In this document: piece after piece, positions 16,071-25,258 of the stretch
Numbering within the stretch: position 1 is the stretch's first letter
Layout of the letters: each line of letters opens with the position of its first letter
Assembly: GCA_009927445.1 (NCBI GenBank)
Contig: RFMZ01000219.1
Span: forward strand, 1-64,000
Direction: 5' to 3'
DNA from: Betaproteobacteria bacterium
GTDB taxonomy: Bacteria > Pseudomonadota > Gammaproteobacteria > Burkholderiales > Burkholderiaceae
DNA length: 64,000 nt
Made by a program: the position numbers and the translations under genes
Notes under the pieces: generated by a model
What the model was told of the DNA's origin: nothing
Seen by the model: the letters and a program-made list of their open reading frames with translations, nothing else
Database searches by the model: none

Positions 16071-16457
16071 ATGATTCAATTATTAAATCCCAAAACAATT
16101 TCGGCACCTAATGGAACATATTCTCACGGTGTTCTAGTAACTGGAGCATCCAAATTTTTAGTTATCTCTGGTCAGGTTGCAATCAAATCTGACGGTACTA
16201 TCCCAGACGCGTTGATTGAGCAATGTGAGGTTATATGGGGAAATATACTCGCTATCCTTGAAGAGTCTAGCATGTCAATAAAAAACTTAATTAAAATTAA
16301 TTCTTATTTAACCGACCCACAACAAATAAAATCTTTTGTTGAAATCAGAGCAAAATATCTTCAAGGTCATTGTCCAGCTTCAACACTTGTTGTAGTTTCA
16401 GCTCTAGCGAATCCAAGATTTTTAGTTGAAATCGAGGGCTATGCTTCGATAGACTAA
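16071..16457 (+). CDS. RidA-like protein
   Basis: A 128-residue Rid-family protein (YjgF/YER057c/UK114 fold, usually a trimer). ATG 16071 has AAGGAA in front; a TTG at 16044 is unlikely. Family landmarks: PNGTYSHGVLVTGASKFL near the start, SGQVAIKSDG near 43 and the C-terminal VEIEGYA. The position of the catalytic arginine of true RidA imine deaminases (PAR) is serine here (CPASTLVVVS), so it is probably not a 2-aminoacrylate deaminase. Rid4-7-type proteins of this sort often lie in catabolic operons. Transcribed alone on +. Confidence 0.85.
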   Translation: MIQLLNPKTISAPNGTYSHGVLVTGASKFLVISGQVAIKSDGTIPDALIEQCEVIWGNILAILEESSMSIKNLIKINSYLTDPQQIKSFVEIRAKYLQGHCPASTLVVVSALANPRFLVEIEGYASID

Positions 16458-16565
16458 TCTGATAACTCCAATTGATTTATTTATCTCAAAAGATTACTTG
16501 ATTGACTGTCTCTATTCGAGGATAACTAGTGAATTTTTATCTTGGGGAGATATCAGGCAGTTGAT

Positions 16566-16751
16566 TTAATCTCTACAGTCTTTTATGTAAGAATTAATCG
16601 ATTGATGAAATGCTTTTTCAAACTGAGTAACTGATTCCCCGTGAAAGGTAATGATGTCTTCAATGCCTAAGACGCGGCCAATAATTACCTGGTCTTCATC
16701 ATCAAATTTGATACTCGCTTTATAGCCTTTATATTCGATCACATTTGTCAT
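16566..16751 (-). CDS. Solitary HicB-like protein
   Basis: A 61-residue protein matching the N-terminal partially degraded RNase H-like domain of HicB antitoxins (YKGYKASIKFDDED, then VTQFEKAFHQSINSYIKDC). Full HicB antitoxins carry a further DNA-binding domain after this point, and a hicA toxin gene normally lies alongside. Neither is present, and nothing downstream resembles the missing part. It is either a minimal HicB-like protein or a toxin-antitoxin remnant. No clear ribosome site is seen. Confidence 0.6.
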   Translation of the reverse strand: MTNVIEYKGYKASIKFDDEDQVIIGRVLGIEDIITFHGESVTQFEKAFHQSINSYIKDCRD

Positions 16752-16925
16752 TATGGTTTAATCGCTTATTTAATCAAAATTCTCTTAGGCTTTTAAATCG
16801 GTATCTCATGCTATCTCTTCTAGGAAATAGTCGGTGCGGATTAAAACGAAAAGACTTCATTTCAACCGTATGGCAGAGCCAACCAACAAATTACTCTATC
16901 CCCAGCGCGGTTTTGGATGAATGAT

Positions 16926-17528
16926 TTAGAAAGTTCCCCGCTTTACAAATGAGCTAAGTGGCTTGCGATCATTGGGAGCTTCACGTTGCCTTAGGGTATC
17001 TGGCAGCGTAGATGCATCTCCACGTTTACCCACTACAGCTAACATTTGGAGGGTATGGTGCACAGGCATTTTCAATACTTGTGCGCCAGCTTCTTTATCG
17101 AAACCACCAATACCATGCATAGCCCAGCCTTGAAGATTTGCTTGTAATGCCATATAGGCCCAAGCGGCCCCTGTATCAAAGGCATGCATAGCATTAGGAA
17201 TTAAATCAGGAGAACCAGCTTTGGCTACTAATTGATAAGAAGCAACAGCTATCAAAGCACTAGCCTTACCGACCCAAGCTTGGTTATTTGCATTCAATGT
17301 CGCAAAGAGGGTATCCCACTCAGGATCATTTCGCAAAATTAATACGAATCGCCATGGTTGACCGTTATTAGAAGATGGTGCCCATCTTGCAGCCTCAAGA
17401 AAACTCATGATCTCGGGTTCAGAGATAAGCTCTCCAGTAAAAGCACGTGGCGACCAACGCTCAAGAAATTGCGCATCAATGGGAAATTCTGCATTTCGAT
17501 GATTAACAATGGGTGATGCTTGGCTCAT
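16926..17528 (-). CDS. Nitroreductase-family protein
   Basis: A 200-residue FMN-dependent nitroreductase-family oxidoreductase. The N-terminal FMN-binding pattern RWSPRAF (about 25-31) and the AARWAPSSNNGQPWRFVL stretch (about 47-64) are typical. Members reduce nitro groups, quinones or flavins with NAD(P)H, usually as homodimers. TTGAGGAA lies upstream of ATG 17528. A 10-base-pair hairpin (17619-17646) sits in the 174-base gap between it and the Bug gene upstream. Confidence 0.85.
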   Translation of the reverse strand: MSQASPIVNHRNAEFPIDAQFLERWSPRAFTGELISEPEIMSFLEAARWAPSSNNGQPWRFVLILRNDPEWDTLFATLNANNQAWVGKASALIAVASYQLVAKAGSPDLIPNAMHAFDTGAAWAYMALQANLQGWAMHGIGGFDKEAGAQVLKMPVHHTLQMLAVVGKRGDASTLPDTLRQREAPNDRKPLSSFVKRGTF

Positions 17529-17618
17529 ATTTTTTAATTCCTCAAAAAGTTAAGTTGTTATTTTACTAGCTAAAAAGACTTTTGAAAATCTAGATTGTCA
17601 GATAATAATGGTTCAGTG

Positions 17619-17646
17619 CACTGCACTCCTGAAGGTGAGTGCAGTG
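17619..17646. repeat. Perfect 10-bp inverted repeat
   Basis: CACTGCACTC (17619-17628) and GAGTGCAGTG (17637-17646) are perfect complements around an eight-base loop. On the minus strand it follows the Bug gene (stop at 17703) and precedes the nitroreductase (start 17528). No T-run follows on that strand, so a regulator-binding site or transcript-stabilising hairpin is as likely as a terminator. Confidence 0.6.
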
Positions 17647-17702
17647 GCATAGATCAGGAAGATTTAAAAGGTTGACGCAATAAAAATCCACCACAGCGTC
17701 AA

Positions 17703-18677
17703 TTACTCTGGCACAATCCCAGCACTTTTTAAGACCTTTGGCCACTTGGCTACTTCAGATTTAAGCATGGCTTCTGTCTCTACATGAGTCATTTGAATGA
17801 TGCGCCCACTTCCCTGTTGTAATTTTTTCCGGATATCTGCGGACTGCATGGCAATATCAATCTCACTTCGCAGTCTTTCAACAATTGCCTGCGGAGTTTT
17901 AACTGGTGTAAACAAACCAAACCAAGTTTCCATCTCCAAATCTAAGGTACCCGTTTCAATAACTGTAGGAATCGAGGGAGCATCAGGTGCACGCTGCCTA
18001 CTAGATACAGCAAATCCTTTGAGTTGATTACTTTCTAAATAAGTTCGGGCGGTAGTCGTGTTATCAAAAAATAGATCTAAGCGTCCTCCCAATAGATCAA
18101 TATAGACTGGCTGGGCGCCTTTGTAGGGAACTAATTGGATATCCACATTACCCATGCCCTTAATTAATGATGCCAAGATGAATTGCCCCGTTCCTGGACC
18201 GCTTGCACCAAAATTCAATTTCCCCGGATTCGCTCTGGCATAACTGAGCATGTCCTTCATCGTATTAAAAGGTAAATCCTTTCTACCTACCAAAGTATAG
18301 GAATGAGAAATCACCAATCGTAAGGGAATAAAGTCTGTTAGTGGGTCATAACCCAGATTTTTATGAAGTCCAACATTTAAGGCCATATTTGAAAGACCAC
18401 CTACGATCAGGTGATAGCCGTCTGCTGGAGCTTTTGCAATAACTTGCGTACCTGCTAAGGTACCGCCGCCAGATCGATTCTCTACAATAAATTGTTGCCC
18501 CACTTGCTCAGATAATTTACTACCCAGCACCCGAGCGACTAAATCAAAGCCACCCCCAGGTGCTGAAGGCGCAACGATACGGATGGGTTTATTGGGATAG
18601 TCTGTTGCAATCTGTTGGGCTGATAAATGGCTACCAATGAAAAAGAAAAGAATTGAGTTAATTAATATTTTTAACAT
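17703..18677 (-). CDS. Bug-family periplasmic receptor
   Basis: A 324-residue Bug receptor with a Sec signal peptide ending near HLSAQ. Ligand loops: IVAPSAPGGGFDLVAR and VENRSGGGTLAGTQVIAK; the loop aspartate is kept. It lies 261 bases downstream of a class II aldolase-family gene on the same strand, a pairing repeated at 49154-50861. No TctA/TctB partners are nearby. Confidence 0.9.
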   Translation of the reverse strand: MLKILINSILFFFIGSHLSAQQIATDYPNKPIRIVAPSAPGGGFDLVARVLGSKLSEQVGQQFIVENRSGGGTLAGTQVIAKAPADGYHLIVGGLSNMALNVGLHKNLGYDPLTDFIPLRLVISHSYTLVGRKDLPFNTMKDMLSYARANPGKLNFGASGPGTGQFILASLIKGMGNVDIQLVPYKGAQPVYIDLLGGRLDLFFDNTTTARTYLESNQLKGFAVSSRQRAPDAPSIPTVIETGTLDLEMETWFGLFTPVKTPQAIVERLRSEIDIAMQSADIRKKLQQGSGRIIQMTHVETEAMLKSEVAKWPKVLKSAGIVPE

Positions 18678-18938
18678 GTTTTATAGAAAGTTCATTGGGC
18701 AAATAATTTTGCAGAATATACTCTAAATTCTACATGAAACTGCAAATAAGATTGCGTATTTAAATTCCCCATCATTCCGGTACTTTAAGAGCAACTACCC
18801 TTTCAAGAGAAGTTGCTTAAGCTTAAATAGTTTGATATGCGTAAAACTATAGATCCAAGATCACCTGTAATATAAATTGATGCTCTTTAAATATAAACTT
18901 GGCACCCTTTTTTTGAATACCCCTTCAAGTTTTAAAAT

Positions 18939-19640
18939 TTAACCTTTGACTCTATCTAACCATAAATTCCATGATCTTTGAATTTGACTATCATTTGCAG
19001 CAGATGCTTTTTCTGCTTCACGGATATTTAGGTAAGTTACTTCCCCCATATGCATGGCTTGCATTTGTAATTTAGCATTCATTTCTGCATAAATAGATCT
19101 GTAAACAACTTGCTCAATGGAGTTACCAACTACAGTAGCGCCATGTCCACGCATTAGCACACAATTACTCTTTCCTAAAGACTTTGCCAGAGCCTCACCT
19201 AAATAAACGTCTCTAATAAGCATATCGGACTCTTCATCCATGTCCCTAATTTCAAAAAGAGCGGAACCTTGTCCTAAAAATCCAGCCATATGATAGACCG
19301 GTTTTAAGGGAATATTCGTTACTCCAAATGGAATGACGCTTGCAGAGTGATGGTGAACAATGGACATCACGTCAGGTCGTGAACGATAAATTTCACCATG
19401 AATAAAACGCTCTAAATAAGGGCGGTCAGGATTTAAACTCAGTGCATTACCAGCAAAATCGTAGCAAACAATACCTGTTTCACAAACTAGTGCAGGAGCT
19501 CTATTGCAAGACAAAAAAAAGGACTCCGGTAAAGAGTCATTACGAACACTAATATGTCCAAAGCCATCTACCACTCCTTGATCATACAAAATATGATTGG
19601 CAATCACCAAATTATCCACTAAGTCTTTATTGATATCCAC
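18939..19640 (-). CDS. Class II aldolase/adducin-family protein
   Basis: A 233-residue class II aldolase-family protein. Metal-binding histidines are visible in SIVHHHSASV and the C-terminal RGHGATVVG. The family includes fuculose-phosphate aldolase and the decarboxylases of meta-cleavage pathways such as CmtD of p-cumate degradation; the MRGHG context and Bug neighbour favour a decarboxylase or lyase of a hydroxy-oxo acid. It starts with GTG at 19640, with GGAG eight bases ahead. It is homologous over its whole length to the protein at 50151-50861. Confidence 0.85.
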   Translation of the reverse strand: MDINKDLVDNLVIANHILYDQGVVDGFGHISVRNDSLPESFFLSCNRAPALVCETGIVCYDFAGNALSLNPDRPYLERFIHGEIYRSRPDVMSIVHHHSASVIPFGVTNIPLKPVYHMAGFLGQGSALFEIRDMDEESDMLIRDVYLGEALAKSLGKSNCVLMRGHGATVVGNSIEQVVYRSIYAEMNAKLQMQAMHMGEVTYLNIREAEKASAANDSQIQRSWNLWLDRVKG

Positions 19641-19839
19641 AAAAAATCTCCAAATAAAAGGTTGCTACGATATACCTTCGGCATTTCTCAATATGGCCTA
19701 TTGCATGAAAATATGAGCACCTAGGACATATTCAATCATTAACGCCGAATGATAGCATTCTTATTTTAATTACTTTTGTTCAGTATCGGACTCGCTTGTC
19801 ATTACGAATAATTTTTTGCTTTATTCAAACATGTTTCCC

Positions 19840-21153
19840 CTAGAGCCGATTCAAGGCATTAGTAAAACGTTTCAAGAGCTCTTGAACTTCCAGCTCAGAA
19901 ATAATCAGTGGTGGACAAAAAGCAATCGTATCGCCAATGGCTCGAACAATTAACCCCTCTTCTTCAGCAATACGAGCGCATTGAGCGCCATAATTGGGCG
20001 CAAGTTCAACCCCTGCTAATAAGCCAATACCACGGACTTCTTTTACCAAAGAGTGACTTCGAAGATTCATCAGGCCACTCACTAGACTTGGTCCAACCTG
20101 TTGGACATGATCAACAATATGCAGTTCATCGTAAATTTTCAAGGTCTCTAGAGCAACAGCAGAGGCAACAGGATGCCCCGAGTACGTCATCGTCAATCCA
20201 AAAAGGCCTAACTCACCACTTTGCCGCTCTATAGCTTCATAAACCCGTGAGCAAATCATGAGTGCCGAAATGGGTATATAAGCACTAGATAGGGCCTTAG
20301 CGCAAACTAATAGATCGGGTTGAAGTTGCATGGTGGTCGATCCAAACATTTTGCCAGTCCGTCCGAATGCAGTTACTACCTCATCACAAACTAACAAAAT
20401 ATCATGCTTCTTGAGAAGAATTTGAAGCTGTTCGTAATAGCGAGCAGGGGGAATGACGATACCACCTGCTGCCATCACGGGCTCCACAAAAAATGCAGCG
20501 ATTGTGTGCGCCCCCTCTTTATGAATCAGTTTTTCTATATCGGCGATTAACCGATCACTATAGTTATCCTCTGTTTCACCGGGGTGGGCATGCCGAGAAA
20601 AATGCGGGGTTGAAACATGTAAAAAACCTGGTAAAGGTAGATTAAATTTTTCATGCGCATAACTTACCCCTGAAAGGCTTGCTGAGGCAATCGTATTGCC
20701 ATGATAAGCCAGCTGATGTGATATAAATTTCTTTTTTTCAGGCTGTCCAAGGGCATTCCAAAAATACCAACTTAGACGCGCCGCACAGTCAATCGCCTCT
20801 GAGCCAGTGCTAGCAAACCAAATTCTAGACATGGGAACGGGGGCCATGGACAGTAATTTTTCTGCTAATTCAATCACGCGTGGGTGACTTTTGTGATTGG
20901 TTAAGGGGTAGTAAGCTAACTCCATCATTTGCCGATGGGCAACGTCAGCTAGTCGCTCGTTTCCATAACCCAAAGCAATACACCACAAACCAGACATAGC
21001 CTCAATATAGTCACGGCCATGGATATCTTGAACCCACACTCCTTTGCCAGACTGCATTACGCTAGCACCACGCTGGGCATGGGCTGATAAATTAGTGAGT
21101 CCATGCACAACAGCTAGAGCGTCTCGGGTCTGGAGAGAATCATTCGTTGACAT
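19840..21153 (-). CDS. Class III aminotransferase
   Basis: A 437-residue PLP-dependent omega-type aminotransferase. The PLP lysine is Lys286 (CAKALSSAY) and the cofactor-binding aspartate is in VCDEVVTAFGRTG. Members move amino groups from omega-amino acids or amines to pyruvate or 2-oxoglutarate. I chose ATG 21153 because AAAGGA lies seven bases before it; the upstream TTG would be part of that ribosome site. It stands alone in a 538-base-bordered position between the aldolase-family gene and a Bug gene. Confidence 0.88.
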   Translation of the reverse strand: MSTNDSLQTRDALAVVHGLTNLSAHAQRGASVMQSGKGVWVQDIHGRDYIEAMSGLWCIALGYGNERLADVAHRQMMELAYYPLTNHKSHPRVIELAEKLLSMAPVPMSRIWFASTGSEAIDCAARLSWYFWNALGQPEKKKFISHQLAYHGNTIASASLSGVSYAHEKFNLPLPGFLHVSTPHFSRHAHPGETEDNYSDRLIADIEKLIHKEGAHTIAAFFVEPVMAAGGIVIPPARYYEQLQILLKKHDILLVCDEVVTAFGRTGKMFGSTTMQLQPDLLVCAKALSSAYIPISALMICSRVYEAIERQSGELGLFGLTMTYSGHPVASAVALETLKIYDELHIVDHVQQVGPSLVSGLMNLRSHSLVKEVRGIGLLAGVELAPNYGAQCARIAEEEGLIVRAIGDTIAFCPPLIISELEVQELLKRFTNALNRL

Positions 21154-21491
21154 CAGGCATCCTTTCAAATCAAAGTCGTATTACTTATTTAAAATGCTTG
21201 ATACTCCCATATCAAGGCCAATAAACGCAGAGGTAGATTTCAGTGAAGATCAATAGGTATCGATTAGGAATATCATCAAATTTTGAGAGTAATGAATAAA
21301 CAGCTAATTTCAAGAACGTGTAATTGATGTTTACTAACTTCGCATATTCAAAGCGCAATTCAATTTGCCTTTAAATCATCCTCTATGACCATTGGTCTTG
21401 GGCTCTGTCCTAAGCTTCTACACTAAGCTCATTGGGGCTTTGCAAGCTAAAGCACTTTCCAATCGATAACAATTTATTTCATCAATTTCAT
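21154..21491. other. Intergenic region, no gene
   Basis: About 340 bases between the aminotransferase start and the end of a Bug gene on the same strand. No coding frame, strong hairpin or repeat is visible. It must hold the aminotransferase promoter and any terminator for the ridA-Bug pair. Confidence 0.5.
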
Positions 21492-22454
21492 CTAGTTGAT
21501 CTTTGCGCCAGATGCCTTCACAATCTTTAACCACCGGGCTGATTCAGACTCAATGAATTGGCCAAACTGTCCCGGTGTGCTACTCAGCACATCCATGCCC
21601 TGAGCTTGTAACTTTTCACGTACCGCAGGAAGAGCTAGGATACTGAGAATATCCGAGTTGATTTTTTGAATTACCAAGTCAGGTGCCCCAGCAGGAGCCG
21701 CCATTCCAAACCAAGCAGAAACATTAAATCCAGGCAGGCCCTGACTTGCTAAACTAGGTACTTCAGTCCACCAGGCAAGTGACTTTTCAGAAGTTACACC
21801 AAGTGCTCTTAATTTTCCAGCTTTCACCTGTGCAATTGCTACAGGCACACTAGCAAATGCCATAGTGACCTGCCCTGATAAAACCGCACTGACACTCTCC
21901 GGTGTACTTTTATAGGGCACGTGTAGGAGTTTTATCTGCCCCAAACTAGACATCACTTCGCCACTCAAATGCTGTGAAGTGCCACTTCCACCAGAGGAAT
22001 AAGATAAGTCCCCCGGTTTTTTAGCTGCCTGATCGAGTAATTCTCTGAGTGATTGAGCTGGGTTAGAAGGATGCACTACGAGTACATTTGGATTGGCCCC
22101 CATCAACACAATCGGCGCAAAATCTTTTATCGGATCAAAGGACATACTCGGATACATCGCAGCGTTAATAGCGTGCGTGCTAATGGTTGCTAATAACAGT
22201 GTGTGACCATCGGCAACTGATTTAGCCACAAAATCAGCCGCCACATTTCCGCCTGCTCCGGGCTTGTTCTCTACGATTACTGGTTGGTTTAATTTTTTAG
22301 ACCACTCGTCTGATACAATGCGCGCCAATATGTCAGCCGATGATCCGGGGCCTATCGTTACAACTATTTTGATGGGCTTCGTGGGAAAGGCAAAGGCAAC
22401 ATTCATAAACAGCACTAACAGCGCGCAAAATACTGCTTTAAGAGAAAAAAACAT
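21492..22454 (-). CDS. Bug-family periplasmic receptor
   Basis: A 320-residue Bug receptor, signal peptide ending near NVAFA. Ligand loops: VVTIGPGSSADILAR and VENKPGAGGNVAADFVAK. It is 17 bases downstream of a RidA-like gene on the same strand, so the two form an operon; the ligand may yield a product handled by that RidA-like protein. Confidence 0.9.
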   Translation of the reverse strand: MFFSLKAVFCALLVLFMNVAFAFPTKPIKIVVTIGPGSSADILARIVSDEWSKKLNQPVIVENKPGAGGNVAADFVAKSVADGHTLLLATISTHAINAAMYPSMSFDPIKDFAPIVLMGANPNVLVVHPSNPAQSLRELLDQAAKKPGDLSYSSGGSGTSQHLSGEVMSSLGQIKLLHVPYKSTPESVSAVLSGQVTMAFASVPVAIAQVKAGKLRALGVTSEKSLAWWTEVPSLASQGLPGFNVSAWFGMAAPAGAPDLVIQKINSDILSILALPAVREKLQAQGMDVLSSTPGQFGQFIESESARWLKIVKASGAKIN

Positions 22455-22471
22455 GTGATAGACCTTTCTAG

Positions 22472-22873
22472 TTAAATGACGGCAACAGCTTGTATCTCGA
22501 TCACAATTCCAGGCCGTGCAAAGTGCGACACTGTAATTAACGCGCTAGCAGGATATTTACCCGGACTAAATTTCTCGGAACGGATTTTTACAAATTGATC
22601 GCCAAAGCGGGGATCATTAATAAATACGGTCATGGTAACTAGATTGTCCAAAGTTCCGTCTAATCTTCTCAGGGTCTGATCGATGAAAGAAAAACAAGCG
22701 TGTGCTTGGGCAGAAAAATCCCCCGAAATATCACGCCCATCTATATCAGTTGTAGTTGTCTGACCAGCCAGCCATACAGTTCGTCCACCTTGCGTAATGA
22801 CTGCCGGTGAAAAAGCGCGCGATGCTTGCATCGCATTCGGTTCAAGATACGTAATTTTTGCTGGCTCAGACAT
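22472..22873 (-). CDS. RidA-like protein
   Basis: A 133-residue Rid-family protein with the expected VWLAGQTTTTDIDG and C-terminal IVIEIQAVAVI. As in the other Rid protein of this window, the catalytic-arginine position is serine (KYPASALITVS), so imine deaminase activity is doubtful. AGGGGG precedes the start. It is the first gene of a two-gene operon with a Bug receptor and is divergent from the NMT1-like gene at 22972. Confidence 0.87.
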   Translation of the reverse strand: MSEPAKITYLEPNAMQASRAFSPAVITQGGRTVWLAGQTTTTDIDGRDISGDFSAQAHACFSFIDQTLRRLDGTLDNLVTMTVFINDPRFGDQFVKIRSEKFSPGKYPASALITVSHFARPGIVIEIQAVAVI

Positions 22874-22971
22874 TTTCTATCCCCCTAATAATTAACATGT
22901 GGCGACATGCTTATGTCAAAATATCATAACCGAATTACTTGCAGTGCTGCACTTTTTAAGGATAAAGCCTG

Positions 22972-23835
22972 ATGTCATTAAAAACCACTATTCGTATTGC
23001 CTATATATCAGGGGGATTTCCCCTGTGGGCCTTGTATGTTTCCAATGAAAAAGGCTTCTTTAAGAATGCTGGTTTTACCTGTGAGCTTACCCAGTCAGCA
23101 ACATCAAATGACCAAATGATTGGCCTTCAACAAGGGCAATATGATATTGGGTTACAACTGCCAGATCATATTGTGAGATCCACGGCTAATGGCCATCCAA
23201 TGCGGATCATTGCTGCGCAGTCGCACCCTCCTGATGTGGGGTTAATTGTCAATCATGATATTCAAAATCTTGCGCAATTAAGAAATCAACGCATAGCCGT
23301 CGATGGGGCTAATACAGGATATTCAATCTTATTAAAAAAACTTTTGCTTTCTACAGGACTTACTCTACAGGATTATCAATTGATTGAGGTCGGTGGCACT
23401 AAGGAGCGTCTTGATTATATGAAATCAGGTCAAGTAACGGCCTGCCTACTCAATCCGCCCTTTGATCAAGAATTAATCCAACTTGGCTATACCAAGCTTA
23501 CTTCAACCACGCAAGCCTTTCCAGAATATCCAGGGCCGGTGGTTGCCGCCATGGATTCGTGGATCAATCAAAATCGTAGCACCGCACTGGACTTTCAAAA
23601 GGCCTGGCAGGAATCCTGGAAATGGCTAATCGATCCGTTAAATACCGTACCTGCTATAGAAATTGCCATTCAACATCTGAATGCAACTGAGATCAGCGCC
23701 CAAAACACCCTTAAGAATATTCAAAAAAAGGGAGTTCCCGGCATGAGCCTAAATGGTATTACCCAAGTCATTGATATGGTCCTTGCATCGCAGGTTCAGC
23801 GGCCCAAACCAGAAGAGTTACTTTTTTCTAAGTGA
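22972..23835 (+). CDS. NMT1/SsuA-like binding protein without signal peptide
   Basis: A 287-residue protein of the NMT1/SsuA/ThiY periplasmic-binding fold (IAYISGGFPLWALYVSNEKG at the start, GVNGANTGYS-like VDGANTGYS near 106, CLLNPPFD near 160). It starts directly at the mature domain, with no signal peptide or lipobox, so it appears cytoplasmic. Such forms could act as sensors or enzymes (THI5-type HMP-P synthase shares the fold) rather than transport receptors. No ABC permease or ATPase is adjacent. It is divergent from the ridA-Bug pair and shares motifs with the lipoprotein at 42000-43019. Confidence 0.7.
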   Translation: MSLKTTIRIAYISGGFPLWALYVSNEKGFFKNAGFTCELTQSATSNDQMIGLQQGQYDIGLQLPDHIVRSTANGHPMRIIAAQSHPPDVGLIVNHDIQNLAQLRNQRIAVDGANTGYSILLKKLLLSTGLTLQDYQLIEVGGTKERLDYMKSGQVTACLLNPPFDQELIQLGYTKLTSTTQAFPEYPGPVVAAMDSWINQNRSTALDFQKAWQESWKWLIDPLNTVPAIEIAIQHLNATEISAQNTLKNIQKKGVPGMSLNGITQVIDMVLASQVQRPKPEELLFSK

Positions 23836-23960
23836 TCATTGATTAAAGTTACCGCTTATTTCTCAATCAAGTTGATTTAGAACTAAAGTAGGTTATTGGA
23901 TTATTAATACACCATCAGCAAGAGATGATGTTTAAAAGTTATTTAAGCAAAAATGAGATT

Positions 23961-25133
23961 TTATTTTGAAAGAAGGCGCATGGCCTGTTCAACCCCGGAG
24001 ACAGTTACTGGAAACATCTTACCTTGCACAATATTTTGAATGAGAGAGATGGAGTAGCGATATTGCCATGCACTCTGAGGCTCGGGATTGAGCCAAACAG
24101 CCTTAGGCCAACTTGTGATAATTCTTTGAAGCCACTGTGCTCCAGGTTCTTTATTATGATGCTCGACCGAACCCCCTGGCTGTAAAATTTCGGATGGGCC
24201 CATCGTGGCATCACCCACAAAAATTAAGCGCCAATCCGCATTAAACTTGTGTAAAACATCTTGCGTTTCAAAACGCTCAATTTGCCGACGTCGATTTGAT
24301 TTCCAAAGAAATTCGTAGGGACAGTTATGAAAATAAAATACCTCCAGATTTTTAAATTCTGACCTGGCCGCTGAAAATAATTTTTCAACCTGCGTAATGT
24401 GATCATCCATGCTCCCGCCCACATCTAAAAGCATTAATACTTTCAAATTATTATGCCGCTCAGGAATCATCTTGATATCAAGATATCCAGCATTTCGTGC
24501 AGTAGAAGTAATCGTATTATCCAAATCCAGCTCTAATTGGGAACCCTCTCGCGCAAAACGTCGTAAACGCCTTAGAGCGACTTTGATATTTCGAGTACCC
24601 AACTCTATCGTGTCGTCATAGTCCCTAAATTGACGCTCATCCCAAACCTTTAAGGCGGTTCGGTTACCTGCAGAGTCTTTTCCAACCCGAATTCCTGCGG
24701 GATTAAAGCCACTATTACCAAATGGTGATGTCCCACCAGTGCCAATCCACTTACTCCCCCCTTCATGACGCTCGTGTTGTTCTTCAAGTCGTTCCTTAAA
24801 CATCTCTAAGAGTTTTTCGAGTCCATGTTTTTCAAGCCCAGTTTTTTGCTCTGCGGTTAAATTTTTCTTTAATTCTTGCATAAGCCAGTCTAGAGGTATT
24901 TCTTTACCTGGAGGGAGCATTTGCTCTAATTTTTTATAGTACCTAGCAAAGGCACGATCAAAGCGATCAAACAAGGTTTCATCTTTAATCAGAGTCACCC
25001 GCGCTAAGTAGTAAAAATCCTCGAGTGAAGGTGGCATCAAAGGAGTAGAAAGCGCCTCGAGTAATGTTAAATACTCTTTAACAGATACTGAGAGTTTATG
25101 ATGGCGCAGATGGTAAAAAAAATCAGCTAACAT
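23961..25133 (-). CDS. CoxE-like VWA-domain protein
   Basis: A protein of about 390 residues with a C-terminal von Willebrand A domain. The metal site reads LLDVGGSMDDH (D-x-G-x-S, as usual in CoxE relatives) near residue 237. The N-terminal part (MLADFFYHLRHHKLSVSVKE) is typical of the COG3825 group. With the MoxR ATPase upstream it forms a MoxR-VWA pair that remodels or inserts metal into client enzymes, as CoxD/CoxE do for CO dehydrogenase. I chose ATG 25133 by family pattern; ATG 25190 is possible. A molybdenum hydroxylase client is encoded 14 kb away at 7571-9913. Confidence 0.82.
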   Translation of the reverse strand: MLADFFYHLRHHKLSVSVKEYLTLLEALSTPLMPPSLEDFYYLARVTLIKDETLFDRFDRAFARYYKKLEQMLPPGKEIPLDWLMQELKKNLTAEQKTGLEKHGLEKLLEMFKERLEEQHERHEGGSKWIGTGGTSPFGNSGFNPAGIRVGKDSAGNRTALKVWDERQFRDYDDTIELGTRNIKVALRRLRRFAREGSQLELDLDNTITSTARNAGYLDIKMIPERHNNLKVLMLLDVGGSMDDHITQVEKLFSAARSEFKNLEVFYFHNCPYEFLWKSNRRRQIERFETQDVLHKFNADWRLIFVGDATMGPSEILQPGGSVEHHNKEPGAQWLQRIITSWPKAVWLNPEPQSAWQYRYSISLIQNIVQGKMFPVTVSGVEQAMRLLSK

Positions 25134-25258
25134 GATCTTTGGATTCCATACCTTGTATCGGTAACTGGCAGTTATATCTGTGCCATGCAAGCTTATTAAT
25201 GTTCAAGCACCTTGACTCAACAAGTCGATCGATGAACAATGAATGCATGTTGAAATAG

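Noticed and set aside
22891-22919. Promoter TTGACA-N17-GTTAAT on - for the ridA-Bug pair
   Set aside because: The implied transcript start would fall inside or after the ribosome site of the gene, leaving too short a leader.
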